64,000 nucleotides of DNA from Maricaulaceae bacterium EIL42A08 (GTDB lineage: Bacteria; Pseudomonadota; Alphaproteobacteria; Caulobacterales; Maricaulaceae): contig JAMZNZ010000002.1 in the NCBI GenBank assembly GCA_024178355.1, forward strand, positions 1,159,501 to 1,223,500, given 5' to 3'. Numbering within the stretch: position 1 is the first letter of the stretch; every line of letters starts with the position of its first letter. Below, in pieces: positions 27,664-35,311 of the stretch. The position numbers and the translations under genes were made by a program. The notes beneath the pieces were generated by a model. It saw only the letters and a program-made list of their open reading frames with translations. It was not told where the DNA came from and did not search any database.

Positions 27664-28169
27664 GCGGAATGGGAGTAGTGCTTCCGTTCTTCAATTACAT
27701 CCAATCGCGGCATGTCCATTTTACGGATTCAAAGTCCTATCAAGCCATTCTGAAAGTAGGCGAAATTCGTCCCAGCGGTACAAGTGGCATCACCCCGAAA
27801 TGGAAAGGCTCACTTGCCATTTGGAACAGCTGGATTTCAGTTTTTAGTGCCCAGCAGGTTGATCCAACCGATCCGAACATAGAGCGCCAGCTTGAGAATG
27901 CGGTTCAGATGCTCAATCAGGTCGAGGGAACTGAGCTTATTGCAATATCGATCAGCCAACGACCGGTCTATGGGCCCTACCGCGTCTTAGATATTCCGCC
28001 TAATCAGCGACCAAAGGACCAAGTACCTCGCTTCATTCCAATCTTGGAAGCATGGTACGATCAACCAATTTCAATTGAGAAATTTTGTTGTGTGCACGCG
28101 TTTACGAGAACGGGACATGGTTGGAATTGGGACTCCCAGCCTACACAGCTTCATAGGCCCGATGAATAA
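27660..28169 (+). CDS. Low-GC orphan protein of unknown function, probably acquired
   Basis: A 169-residue product from GTG 27660 (overlapping the mutL stop) or ATG 27669. Base composition is visibly lower in GC than all neighbours (mid-40s percent by eye). The N-terminus [20 protein letters not shown] has the H-F-T ... I-L-x-x-G-x-I pattern found in several ADP-ribosyltransferase-like and related orphan effector families, but I cannot place it in any of them. The last nine residues (TQLHRPDE and the stop) are read through the antisense of an old DUF4287/DUF5655 remnant, so the native 3' end may have been lost. Whether it is expressed or active is unknown. Confidence 0.55.
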   Translation: MSGMGVVLPFFNYIQSRHVHFTDSKSYQAILKVGEIRPSGTSGITPKWKGSLAIWNSWISVFSAQQVDPTDPNIERQLENAVQMLNQVEGTELIAISISQRPVYGPYRVLDIPPNQRPKDQVPRFIPILEAWYDQPISIEKFCCVHAFTRTGHGWNWDSQPTQLHRPDE

Positions 28170-28278
28170 GATCGATTACACCGTCATCAATCTCGTCAAC
28201 GCTGGGAAGTAAGATGGTGTACCGGCACATGCAGCCGGACGTCTCCCCTTCATCAACGGTTGCTCCATGATCTTCACC
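28141..28278 (-). pseudogene. 3' remnant of a DUF4287/DUF5655 gene
   Basis: Reading the minus strand from about 28278 to the TAG at 28141-28143 gives a tail with SGCMCRYTILLPSVDEIDDG followed by [12 protein letters not shown]. This matches the C-terminus of the intact gene at 29557-30117 (GGMCQYIISLHSLDEIDDG, then VIEIVGRAYQAAG). A stop codon (28279-28281) closes the frame upstream and no start or N-terminal part is left. It overlaps the last 29 bases of the low-GC orphan gene. Confidently a decayed copy, separated from the intact one by the xylanase gene. Confidence 0.8.
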
Positions 28279-28411
28279 TTACCCGTCAGCGTGCGCTGCC
28301 GTCGTTCGCTGCAGTGATTTGACTGCGATACGGCCCCGGCGGACGCCATTGAACCAACTCTTGAGTGCCGCTAGCGTCGTCAAAACGCTCAAAAACCTAA
28401 AGGAACGCCCC

Positions 28412-29554
28412 ATGACCCAGCCGGTTTCCAGACGTCAGGTGCTTGGATGGAGCGGCGCAGCGGCTGCATTCCTTGCAGCTCCGGCGCACGCGCTCCAGAC
28501 CTCGCCTTCGTTGAACGCGCTGGCTGAAGCCAAGGGCCTGCGCTTTGGCAGTGCTGTTGGTGCAGGCGCTTCAGGCAGCCTCGCCGGGTCTTTTCATGAT
28601 GAGAATTGTCGCCGCCTTCTGACGCAGGAATGCGGCCTGCTGGTCCATGAAAATGAGCTGAAATGGTATGTCATCCGGCCGAGTGCAGACGTCTACGATT
28701 TTGCGCCCGCTGACCTGATCATGGACTTTGCCCAGCGCGAGGGCCTGGCTGTGCGTGGCCATACGCTTCTATGGAACCGGGCCGAGTTTGAGCCTGACTG
28801 GCTGACCGGCCATGACTTTGGCACCCGACCGGCCAGTGAGGCCGAGCGCTTGATCGTTGAGCATATCCGCACAGTTGTTGACCGCTATCGCAGCCGCATT
28901 GGCTCCTGGGATGTGGTGAACGAAACTATCGACCCTGAAACCGGTGAAATGCGCGACACGATCTTCACCCGCCTGTTGGGCGAGCGCCTGCTCGACATCA
29001 CCCATAATGCGGTGCGTGAAGCCGATCCTGAAGCCCAGCTGGTCTATAACGATTACATGTCTTGGGATACTGGGCACGAAGCCCACCGCGATGGCGTTCT
29101 GGCCCTGATACAGGGCATGAGAGATCGCGGTGCGCCCATCGATGCCCTCGGCCTTCAAAGCCATATCTGGGCTGGAAGCTCAATTGAATCGACGGGATTT
29201 GACCCAACGCGCGACGAGACGTGGCGTGACTTCCTGTCAGCGGCGACGTCCATGGATGTCGACCTACTCGTGACGGAATTTGACGTGAATGGCACCAACC
29301 TGCCCTTCGACATTGAAGGCCGGGATCGGGCCATCGCAGAGCTTGCCGAGCATTATTTAAGCCTGGTGCTGTCCTTTGAGCAGACCCGCGATGTTCTGGT
29401 CTGGGGTATGGCCGACCCCTATTCCTGGCTTCAAAATTTGTGGCCGCGCCCCGATGGCGAGGCCAAGCGGCCCACCCCCTATGATGCGAACTTCCAGGCC
29501 AAACCGATGCGCGATGCGATTGCGCGAGCCTTCATCAACGCGGTGCCGCGCTAG
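28412..29554 (+). CDS. Endo-1,4-beta-xylanase, glycoside hydrolase family 10
   Basis: Hydrolyses internal beta-1,4 links of xylan. The 380-residue enzyme has a twin-arginine-type signal (SRRQVLGWSGAAAAF, cleavage near AHA, residue 27), so it is exported folded. The GH10 barrel follows: HENELKW near residue 79, GHTLLWN near 117, the acid/base Glu171 in WDVVNE, QSHIW near 249, the nucleophile Glu289 in TEFDVN, and WGMADPYSWL near the end. The ATG at 28412 has an AAGGA ribosome binding site; the open frame to 28319 is ignored. No other polysaccharide-use genes are nearby. Confidence 0.95.
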   Translation: MTQPVSRRQVLGWSGAAAAFLAAPAHALQTSPSLNALAEAKGLRFGSAVGAGASGSLAGSFHDENCRRLLTQECGLLVHENELKWYVIRPSADVYDFAPADLIMDFAQREGLAVRGHTLLWNRAEFEPDWLTGHDFGTRPASEAERLIVEHIRTVVDRYRSRIGSWDVVNETIDPETGEMRDTIFTRLLGERLLDITHNAVREADPEAQLVYNDYMSWDTGHEAHRDGVLALIQGMRDRGAPIDALGLQSHIWAGSSIESTGFDPTRDETWRDFLSAATSMDVDLLVTEFDVNGTNLPFDIEGRDRAIAELAEHYLSLVLSFEQTRDVLVWGMADPYSWLQNLWPRPDGEAKRPTPYDANFQAKPMRDAIARAFINAVPR

Positions 29555-29556
29555 AG

Positions 29557-30117
29557 CTACCCCGCCGCCTGATAGGCCCGGCCGACAATCTCGATCACGC
29601 CGTCATCAATCTCGTCCAAGCTGTGTAGCGAGATGATGTACTGGCACATGCCGCCGGGCTTCACCGGCTTCATGAGTGCGTGCTCGGCGTCGCCTTTCAG
29701 ATTGATGCCCAGCTCAAAGCGATCCTTTGTCTTCGGCCCCAACATCGCAAACTGCTTTGCGCGGCGCAGCGAGACATAACCCTTTTTTGGCGCAACCTCG
29801 AAGTCCCCAAAGGCTTCGATCTTTGCCATCAAGGCCTCATGGATCGGGCGCTGGTGCGCTTTCGGACCGGTGTAGATCTCATCAAGGGGATCGCCAGCGA
29901 CCGCGTGGGTCGCTTCAACCGATTTGCGCGCCATGTGGACCAGCGTGTTGGCATCACCATGGCCAAGACCGAGCGTGGATTTGGCCCAGGCGACCATCTC
30001 GCCATGCTTGGCCATCCCCTGACCCATGACGTCGGCGTAAAGCGCATCACGCCGCTTGCCTGTCTTGGCCTCAATGTTGGAGAGCTGGGTTTCCAGCGCC
30101 TGATCCACTGCACTCAT
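29557..30117 (-). CDS. DUF4287 and DUF5655 domain-containing protein
   Basis: A 186-residue protein. Residues 10-62 look like DUF4287 (EAKTGKRRDALYADVMGQGM, then KSTLGLGHGDANTLVHM), and residues 80-185 like DUF5655 (IYTGPKAHQRPIHEAL, then GYVSLRRAKQFAMLGPKTKD). Such proteins are widespread and uncharacterised; DUF5655 is thought to be nucleic-acid related, which is not demonstrated here. The ATG at 30117 has a GGAGGA ribosome binding site. It converges on the xylanase with a two-base gap. A decayed paralogue lies at 28141-28278. Confidence 0.82.
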   Translation of the reverse strand: MSAVDQALETQLSNIEAKTGKRRDALYADVMGQGMAKHGEMVAWAKSTLGLGHGDANTLVHMARKSVEATHAVAGDPLDEIYTGPKAHQRPIHEALMAKIEAFGDFEVAPKKGYVSLRRAKQFAMLGPKTKDRFELGINLKGDAEHALMKPVKPGGMCQYIISLHSLDEIDDGVIEIVGRAYQAAG

Positions 30118-30180
30118 GGCGTCCTCCCGTTTCAGGTCATGCTGAGACGAACAGGACAATGGCGCAATAAATTTATGGGT

Positions 30181-30489
30181 TCAGGCCGCAGCCATGGCTT
30201 CACGAGTCTTTTCAGCCTCGGCAAGAACCGCGTCCAGCGCAGCCTCATCATGCGGTCGTGTTTCGGCCTGAGCGCATGCTTCAGCCAGCGCCATGGCGCC
30301 AACCCCGCGCGCCGCGCCTTTCAGGGTATGGGCGGCATCCTTCCAGGCCTGAGGCTGATCAGCGTCGCGCATCTTGGCTGTGCAGTTATCGATCTGGCTG
30401 GTGAGCAGGCCAAAAAGCTCTGCCTGCAGCGCCGCATCGCCGCCGGTATATTGAGCCAGATGATCACGATCGAGCACAGAAAAGGTCAT
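30181..30489 (-). CDS. Histidine phosphotransfer (Hpt) domain protein
   Basis: A 102-residue single-domain Hpt protein, a helical bundle that relays phosphate between hybrid kinases and response regulators. The phosphorylatable residue is His54 in AAHTLKGAARGVGA. The ATG at 30489 has AAGGAG seven bases upstream, which decides it over an upstream TTG. No kinase or receiver gene is adjacent, so its partners are elsewhere; a link to the DivJ-like kinase at 37790 is not supported because that kinase lacks a receiver domain. Two TTAA half-sites (30515 and 30529) lie upstream, but their spacing is not that of a CtrA box. Confidence 0.85.
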   Translation of the reverse strand: MTFSVLDRDHLAQYTGGDAALQAELFGLLTSQIDNCTAKMRDADQPQAWKDAAHTLKGAARGVGAMALAEACAQAETRPHDEAALDAVLAEAEKTREAMAAA

Positions 30490-30650
30490 GAACACGCTCC
30501 TTGAATTCAAAAGCTTAAAAGCAATCGGTTAAGATCAGGTGCCCGCCAGTCAACGCCGTGTATGGCTGTCTGCTGCAGCGGAGCGCTTTATCAAGTCATC
30601 AATCCACGTCACAAACCAGGCTTTGATGGACGCAAACAGGATACCCACCC

Positions 30651-30914
30651 ATGCTCTGGTCTGATTTTGTCGGTCTTGCCGGCGTTGGCTGCATTCTGGC
30701 CGCCTACTTCCTGCTTCAGATCGAGAAGGTGCGCGGCGACAGCATGCAGTATCTGCTGCTTAATCTGGTGGGCGCGGTCCTGCTTATCATCTCGCTGATG
30801 TTCACCTTCAACCTGGCCAGCTTCGTGATTGAGATTTGCTGGCTCGCCATCTCAATCTTCGGGTTATCCAAGATTGCGTGGCGGCGGATGAAAGCAAAAC
30901 GCGCAGACGCTTGA
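30651..30914 (+). CDS. CBU_0592-type small membrane protein
   Basis: An 87-residue protein with three hydrophobic segments (about residues 5-23, 33-50 and 55-73) and a basic C-terminus (KIAWRRMKAKRADA) expected in the cytosol. The pattern FVGLAGVGCILAAYFLLQ, then LLNLVGAVLLIISL matches the CBU_0592 family, of unknown function. A longer frame starting at 30562 in another phase is a shadow. It is divergent from the Hpt gene and 31 bases ahead of the MaoC gene. Confidence 0.78.
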   Translation: MLWSDFVGLAGVGCILAAYFLLQIEKVRGDSMQYLLLNLVGAVLLIISLMFTFNLASFVIEICWLAISIFGLSKIAWRRMKAKRADA

Positions 30915-30945
30915 CCCGTACCGAAGCTCGCGTAAGCCTGAGCCC

Positions 30946-31398
30946 ATGAGCTTGCTAGATACATTTTCGTCCCGCATCGGGGAGACCCATGCGTCGGACT
31001 GGTTTGAGATCGATCAGGGCCGGGTCAACGCTTTTGCCGATGTGACCCAGGACCATCAATTCATCCACGTGGACCCGGTTCGTGCGGCAAAGGAAACGCC
31101 CTTTGGCGGACCGATTGCCCATGGCTTCCTGACCCTGTCCATGCTCAGCCATCTGGCCGAGCAGTGCCTGCCGCCCTTCCCGGCCGGGACCATCGGGATC
31201 AATTACGGCTTTGAGAAAGTCCGCTTTCTGGCGCCGGTACCCGTCGGCTCACGCATTCGCGGTCACTTCACGCTGGCCGACGCCATCGAGCGCAAGCCGG
31301 GACAGATCCAGCTCAGGCAGGACGTTACGGTGGAGATAGAAGGCGCAGACACGCCAGCACTATCGGCCCAGTGGCTGAGCCTGGTGGCGGGTGGGTAA
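30946..31398 (+). CDS. MaoC-family (R)-specific enoyl-CoA hydratase-like protein
   Basis: A 150-residue single-hotdog protein. The hydratase motif is present: Asp and His in FADVTQDHQFIHVDP (residues 30-44), followed by FGGPIAHGFLTLSMLSHL. Members hydrate trans-2-enoyl-CoA in fatty-acid or polyhydroxyalkanoate metabolism in the cytosol; the chain-length preference cannot be read. It follows the CBU_0592-like gene by 31 bases on the same strand. Confidence 0.88.
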   Translation: MSLLDTFSSRIGETHASDWFEIDQGRVNAFADVTQDHQFIHVDPVRAAKETPFGGPIAHGFLTLSMLSHLAEQCLPPFPAGTIGINYGFEKVRFLAPVPVGSRIRGHFTLADAIERKPGQIQLRQDVTVEIEGADTPALSAQWLSLVAGG

Positions 31399-31537
31399 GC
31401 TCGCCTGATCCGTGAATGTCATGGCCCGGTTTATCTAAGGCCACCCATTCTGGTTGCTTGCGGCTTTCAACAGCGTCACAGCATGGATTCCCCGGATGAA
31501 CCGAGGGACGACAGTTCTTTTGATTGAGCTCGTCGCC

Positions 31538-32767
31538 CTACCGCCCGTCGCCTTCCCCATCGCCGCCGCCGTCTTCGCCGCGGGCGATGTCGGAGCTGAC
31601 GGGGCTATCAATGGCCGGGTCCACGTGCTCAGCGACCTGGGGCGGGGTGAACACCTCAGCGCCCTGGTCGATGTAGACGGTGGTGGACGGGAAGGCGAAG
31701 GCGGTGCCGGCACCGTCTTCCACGATGCGCTTGATCTCAAACGCCAGCTCCTCTTTCAGGCGCAGCCACTCGCCCCAGTTGGTGGTCTTGGTAAAGCAGT
31801 AGAGCAAGAAATCGATCGAGCTGGAGTTGAATGAGTCCACGCGCATGAAGGTCGCGACCTCTGGCCCGGTCTCGAACTCAGGGTGGTTGATCAGGAAGTC
31901 GAGCACATGGTCGCGGATATATTTCAGCTGGTCGGTATTGGTGCGGTATTCCACACCGATCGCCCATTTGATCCGGCGATGGGTCATGCGCGAGAAGTTG
32001 ATCACGGCGTTGTCGGCAAGGTTCGAGTTCGGGACAAAGACCGGGCCCTTATCGAAACGGCGCACCAGGGTGGACCGGAAATTGATCTCCTCCACCGTGC
32101 CCTCGACGATGCCATCCACCTTGATCCATTCGCCTGGCACGAAGCGCTTCTCAGTCAGGATCAGGATGCCCGCAATCAGGTTGCGGAACAGGTCCTGCGC
32201 ACCAAGGCCGACGGCCACACCCAGCAAGCCCAGACCGCCAATGACCGGAGCCACCGGGATATTCCATACATGCAGGGCGGAGGCTGCACCGATAACCAGG
32301 AACAGGATTTTCAGGGCCTTGGCCATCCAGTCGATCATGACCGGGTTCAAGGCCTGGCGCAGCGGCGCAGACAGGTGAGCCACCGGCTCAACCGCATTAT
32401 GCAGGCCCCAGAACAGCGCGATAATCACCAGTGTGGTGATCAGGCGCTGACCGTCCAGTGGCGCATCACCGCCGGTAAGCCCCAACAGATAAAGTGCAAA
32501 ATACGCCCCGATGATCACCGGGATCATCTTCACCGGGCCATAGAGGCCTTTCAGGAGCGCATCGTCGAGCTTGTTGTCGGTCTTTTCCGCATAGGAAATC
32601 AAACGGCGCAGGACGAATTTGGAGAACATCCCGCGGACCAGAAGGGACAGGACAAAAACGCCCAGCGCAATGAGCCCCTCACCAACCGAGTAGCCCAGAA
32701 AGCTCGTCTGCCAGACCTGGACTACGATGGCCCAAAGCTCAGCCATTTCAGTGTTCAGCTCGCCCAT
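31538..32767 (-). CDS. Mechanosensitive ion channel, MscS family
   Basis: A 409-residue inner-membrane channel that opens under tension to release solutes after hypo-osmotic shock. It has about four to five hydrophobic segments in the first 210 residues. The pore helix region is VIGGLGLLGVAVGLGAQDLFRNLIAG, followed by the MscS beta domain (VPGEWIKVDGIVEGTVEEI) and a C-terminal acidic, Gly-rich tail (EDGGGDGEGDGR). The gene starts three bases after the prfC stop, so it is likely co-transcribed with prfC. Confidence 0.92.
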   Translation of the reverse strand: MGELNTEMAELWAIVVQVWQTSFLGYSVGEGLIALGVFVLSLLVRGMFSKFVLRRLISYAEKTDNKLDDALLKGLYGPVKMIPVIIGAYFALYLLGLTGGDAPLDGQRLITTLVIIALFWGLHNAVEPVAHLSAPLRQALNPVMIDWMAKALKILFLVIGAASALHVWNIPVAPVIGGLGLLGVAVGLGAQDLFRNLIAGILILTEKRFVPGEWIKVDGIVEGTVEEINFRSTLVRRFDKGPVFVPNSNLADNAVINFSRMTHRRIKWAIGVEYRTNTDQLKYIRDHVLDFLINHPEFETGPEVATFMRVDSFNSSSIDFLLYCFTKTTNWGEWLRLKEELAFEIKRIVEDGAGTAFAFPSTTVYIDQGAEVFTPPQVAEHVDPAIDSPVSSDIARGEDGGGDGEGDGR

Positions 32768-32770
32768 GAC

Positions 32771-34360
32771 TTATGCCCGCTCCTTGGTGCGCGAGAAGGT
32801 GAGATCGGGGAATTTCTCTTCTGAGTAGGACACTTCCCAGCCCGACTTGGCGAGGAAAACGAGATCGCCGTCAATATCCTCAGCCATGGCTGTCTTGTGG
32901 CGGCTGATGAAGTCTTCCAGCTTGTCGTCCGGACCGGTCAGCCAGCGCGCGGTTTCAAACGGACAGGGCTCGAACTCGACATCAATGCCGTATTCGTCAG
33001 CTACCCGCTGGCTCATTACGTCGATCTGCAGAGCGCCCACCGCACCAATGACGAACTCACCGCCGACCTGAAGACGGAAGAGCTGGGTGACGCCCTCTTC
33101 AGCGAGCGATTCCAGTGCCTTTTTCAGCTGCTTGGCTTTCAGTGGATCTTTCAGACGCGCCCGGCGCAGCATTTCTGGGGCAAAGTTTGGAATGCCCGCC
33201 ACCTTCCACTTGCCGCTTTCCGAAAGGGTGTCGCCCACGCGAAGAACGCCGTGGTTCGGCACGCCAATCACATCACCCGCATAGGCGTTGTCGGCAATCT
33301 CGCGGTCATCGGCAAAGAACATCACCGGGGCCGAAACTGTCAGCGCCTTACCCTTGTCGGTTTTCAGCTTCATGCCGCGTTTGAACTCCCCAGACGACAG
33401 GCGCACGAAGGCCACGCGGTCGCGGTGGTTCGGGTCCATATTCGCCTGGATCTTGAACACAAAACCGCCGACTTCCTTGTCGCCCGGCTCCAGCGTTTCG
33501 CGCGGCCCCGCCGCAGCCTTCTGGGTCTGAGGACCCGGCGCATGCTCAGCCAGCGCGTCAATCAGCTCACGCACGCCAAACTTCCTCAGAGCGGAGCCAA
33601 AATAGACTGGCGTCATATGGCCTTCCGCATAGCTTTGCGGATTGAAGGCGGGCATCAGCTCGCGCGCAATCTCAACGCCTTCATTCAGCTCGTCCAGCTC
33701 GTTCGGGTCGAGTTCGGACGTGATGGAGTTGCCATCCAAGGCAAAGCGCTCGCTTTCACGGAACTCTTCACCTTCCGGGCGACGATAGGCCACCAGCTCG
33801 TTAGTCTTTAAATCCGCAACGCCTTTAAAGCGATTGCCAGACCCCACCGGCCACTGCATGGGGGCCACATCGAGCGCCAGCTTGTCCTGGATGTCGTCAA
33901 ACAGCTCAGACGGGTCAAGCGCCTCACGGTCAAGCTTGTTGATGAAGGTCAGGATCGGGATATCGCGCAGGCGGCAAACCTCCACCAGCTTCAGGGTGCG
34001 CGGCTCCACGCCCTTTGCGGCATCAAGCACCATGATCGCGCTATCGGCAGCAGTCAGCGTGCGATAAGTGTCTTCAGAGAAGTCCTCGTGGCCTGGCGTG
34101 TCGAGCAGGTTGAAGGTCAGACCCGCATGCTCGTAGGTCATCACCGAGGCGGAGACCGAAATCCCGCGCTCGCGCTCAATCTTCATCCAGTCCGACTTGG
34201 TGCGCCGGTTCTCACCGCGCGCACGCACCTGTCCGGCCAGGCGAATGGCCCCGGCGGTAAACAGGATGTTTTCAGTCAGCGTGGTCTTACCGGCGTCCGG
34301 GTGAGAGATGATGGCGTAGGTGCGCCGGCGCGCCCAGGGCGCCGCGTCAGCATGGCTCAT
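32771..34360 (-). CDS. prfC: Peptide chain release factor 3
   Basis: GTPase that recycles RF1 and RF2 from the ribosome after peptide release. The 529-residue length is standard. The G domain is at the N-terminus: SHPDAGKTTLTE near residues 19-30, DTPGHEDF, and NKLDREA. The RF3-type domain follows (GGEFVIGAVGALQIDVMSQR, then HKTAMAEDIDGD). It is the first gene of a minus-strand pair with the MscS gene. Confidence 0.96.
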   Translation of the reverse strand: MSHADAAPWARRRTYAIISHPDAGKTTLTENILFTAGAIRLAGQVRARGENRRTKSDWMKIERERGISVSASVMTYEHAGLTFNLLDTPGHEDFSEDTYRTLTAADSAIMVLDAAKGVEPRTLKLVEVCRLRDIPILTFINKLDREALDPSELFDDIQDKLALDVAPMQWPVGSGNRFKGVADLKTNELVAYRRPEGEEFRESERFALDGNSITSELDPNELDELNEGVEIARELMPAFNPQSYAEGHMTPVYFGSALRKFGVRELIDALAEHAPGPQTQKAAAGPRETLEPGDKEVGGFVFKIQANMDPNHRDRVAFVRLSSGEFKRGMKLKTDKGKALTVSAPVMFFADDREIADNAYAGDVIGVPNHGVLRVGDTLSESGKWKVAGIPNFAPEMLRRARLKDPLKAKQLKKALESLAEEGVTQLFRLQVGGEFVIGAVGALQIDVMSQRVADEYGIDVEFEPCPFETARWLTGPDDKLEDFISRHKTAMAEDIDGDLVFLAKSGWEVSYSEEKFPDLTFSRTKERA

Positions 34361-34442
34361 GAAAGCTGGCTCTTGGCTTGTGTCGATATCATTGGCCGTG
34401 GGCGTAGCCGACAGCGCTCAGACACGCAAGCTGGAGCGTCGT

Positions 34443-34874
34443 TTAAGCCTGCATCCTTTGGGGCGCATGCTGCCAGACCGACAGGTTGGCCACATGGCTG
34501 GACAGCTTGCCACCCTTCTGCAGTTCGAGCAGCTGGGTCATGGCCACAAGCGAGACCGACGCCAGACGGACCTGGACACCGGTCGCGTCAAAAGCCGTTT
34601 TTGGTGCGACCGCCAGAAGCGCATTCGCTTCATCGGTCTTCCACGCGACCATGGCGGAGAGGAATTGAGCTACATCGTGATTGGTGCGGTGGATATGGTT
34701 TTCTTCCCACACCGCCTCGCGCACCATCTTGATGACCCGGCCGATGCGCATCGTCATCAGGCTCGTCTCGGAGAAGCCATGCTCGACGCCAGAACCGAGC
34801 GCCGTCTGGCGTGGATCGGCGATATCATAGACAACATCATTGAACAGGAAGAGCATCGCTAATCCGCTCACCAT
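34443..34874 (-). CDS. Conserved hypothetical protein
   Basis: A 143-residue product from ATG 34874; ATG 34856 (MLFLFNDVVYDI) is an equally good start with a weak GAGCGGA upstream. The sequence looks like a small alpha/beta protein with many hydrophobic residues but no signal peptide. Recognisable stretches are NDVVYDIADPR and TMRIGRVIKMVREAVWEENH. I do not recognise the family. It lies between DUF1491 (43 bases upstream on the same strand) and prfC, and may belong to that transcription unit. Confidence 0.6.
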   Translation of the reverse strand: MVSGLAMLFLFNDVVYDIADPRQTALGSGVEHGFSETSLMTMRIGRVIKMVREAVWEENHIHRTNHDVAQFLSAMVAWKTDEANALLAVAPKTAFDATGVQVRLASVSLVAMTQLLELQKGGKLSSHVANLSVWQHAPQRMQA

Positions 34875-34917
34875 CTTTGTGTGAAACCCAACGAAGGCGA
34901 GTGTATGCGCTCAGCCG

Positions 34918-35256
34918 TTAAATTTTCTCAATCGGCTCATTAAGAAAGTGTCGACCATGAGGGTCGTCGATCTCGACAACCCACAGGTCAGGATCGCGGT
35001 CGGTGCGCCGCTGCAGGTAGGCTGTCACAGACATTTCATCTACTGGCTCCGGTCCTAACGGCTGGGTCCATAACCGCTCGCCCTCCATGTCCCGGACCGG
35101 CACATAAAGCTGCGCAAGGCGTTGGGGCAGCAGCACTTTGACCAGAACCACCCCCGCATCGGGATCGCCCTTGCGGTCGACATACACCGAGGCACCGGCG
35201 CTTTCAGCGCGCCAGCGCAGGGCATCGACCCAGAATCGCGCTTTTAAATCACTCAT
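34918..35256 (-). CDS. DUF1491 family protein
   Basis: A 112-residue protein matching DUF1491: LKARFWVDALRWRAESAGAS, then RKGDPDAGVVLVKVLL, and DPDLWVVEIDDPHGRHFL at the C-terminus. No function is known. The ATG at 35256 (MSDLKARF) gives the usual N-terminus; the upstream extension to 35277 was rejected. The CtrA-type box at 35281-35295 lies 25 bases upstream and could serve this gene or the divergent BcsB-like gene. Confidence 0.82.
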   Translation of the reverse strand: MSDLKARFWVDALRWRAESAGASVYVDRKGDPDAGVVLVKVLLPQRLAQLYVPVRDMEGERLWTQPLGPEPVDEMSVTAYLQRRTDRDPDLWVVEIDDPHGRHFLNEPIEKI

Positions 35257-35280
35257 GACGCTTGATGGCCCGCCCATTGC

Positions 35281-35295
35281 TTAATAAAGTCTTAA
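35281..35295. promoter_or_regulatory. CtrA-type box (TTAA-N7-TTAA)
   Basis: TTAA at 35281-35284 and TTAA at 35292-35295 are separated by exactly seven bases, the spacing of the Caulobacter CtrA site. The box lies between the DUF1491 gene (minus, from 35256) and the BcsB-like gene (plus, from 35312). It covers the AT-rich stretch where a -10 for the plus-strand gene would sit, so repression is as likely as activation. Seen in sequence; binding is inferred. Confidence 0.5.
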
Positions 35296-35311
35296 GCGAG
35301 GGGAGCGTTTC

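Noticed and set aside
30515-30532. Two TTAA half-sites upstream of the Hpt gene
   Set aside because: The spacing is ten bases, not seven, so it does not fit a CtrA box.
31883-33811. Plus-strand frames of 313 and 304 codons opposite the MscS and prfC genes
   Set aside because: Antisense shadows of well-identified genes.
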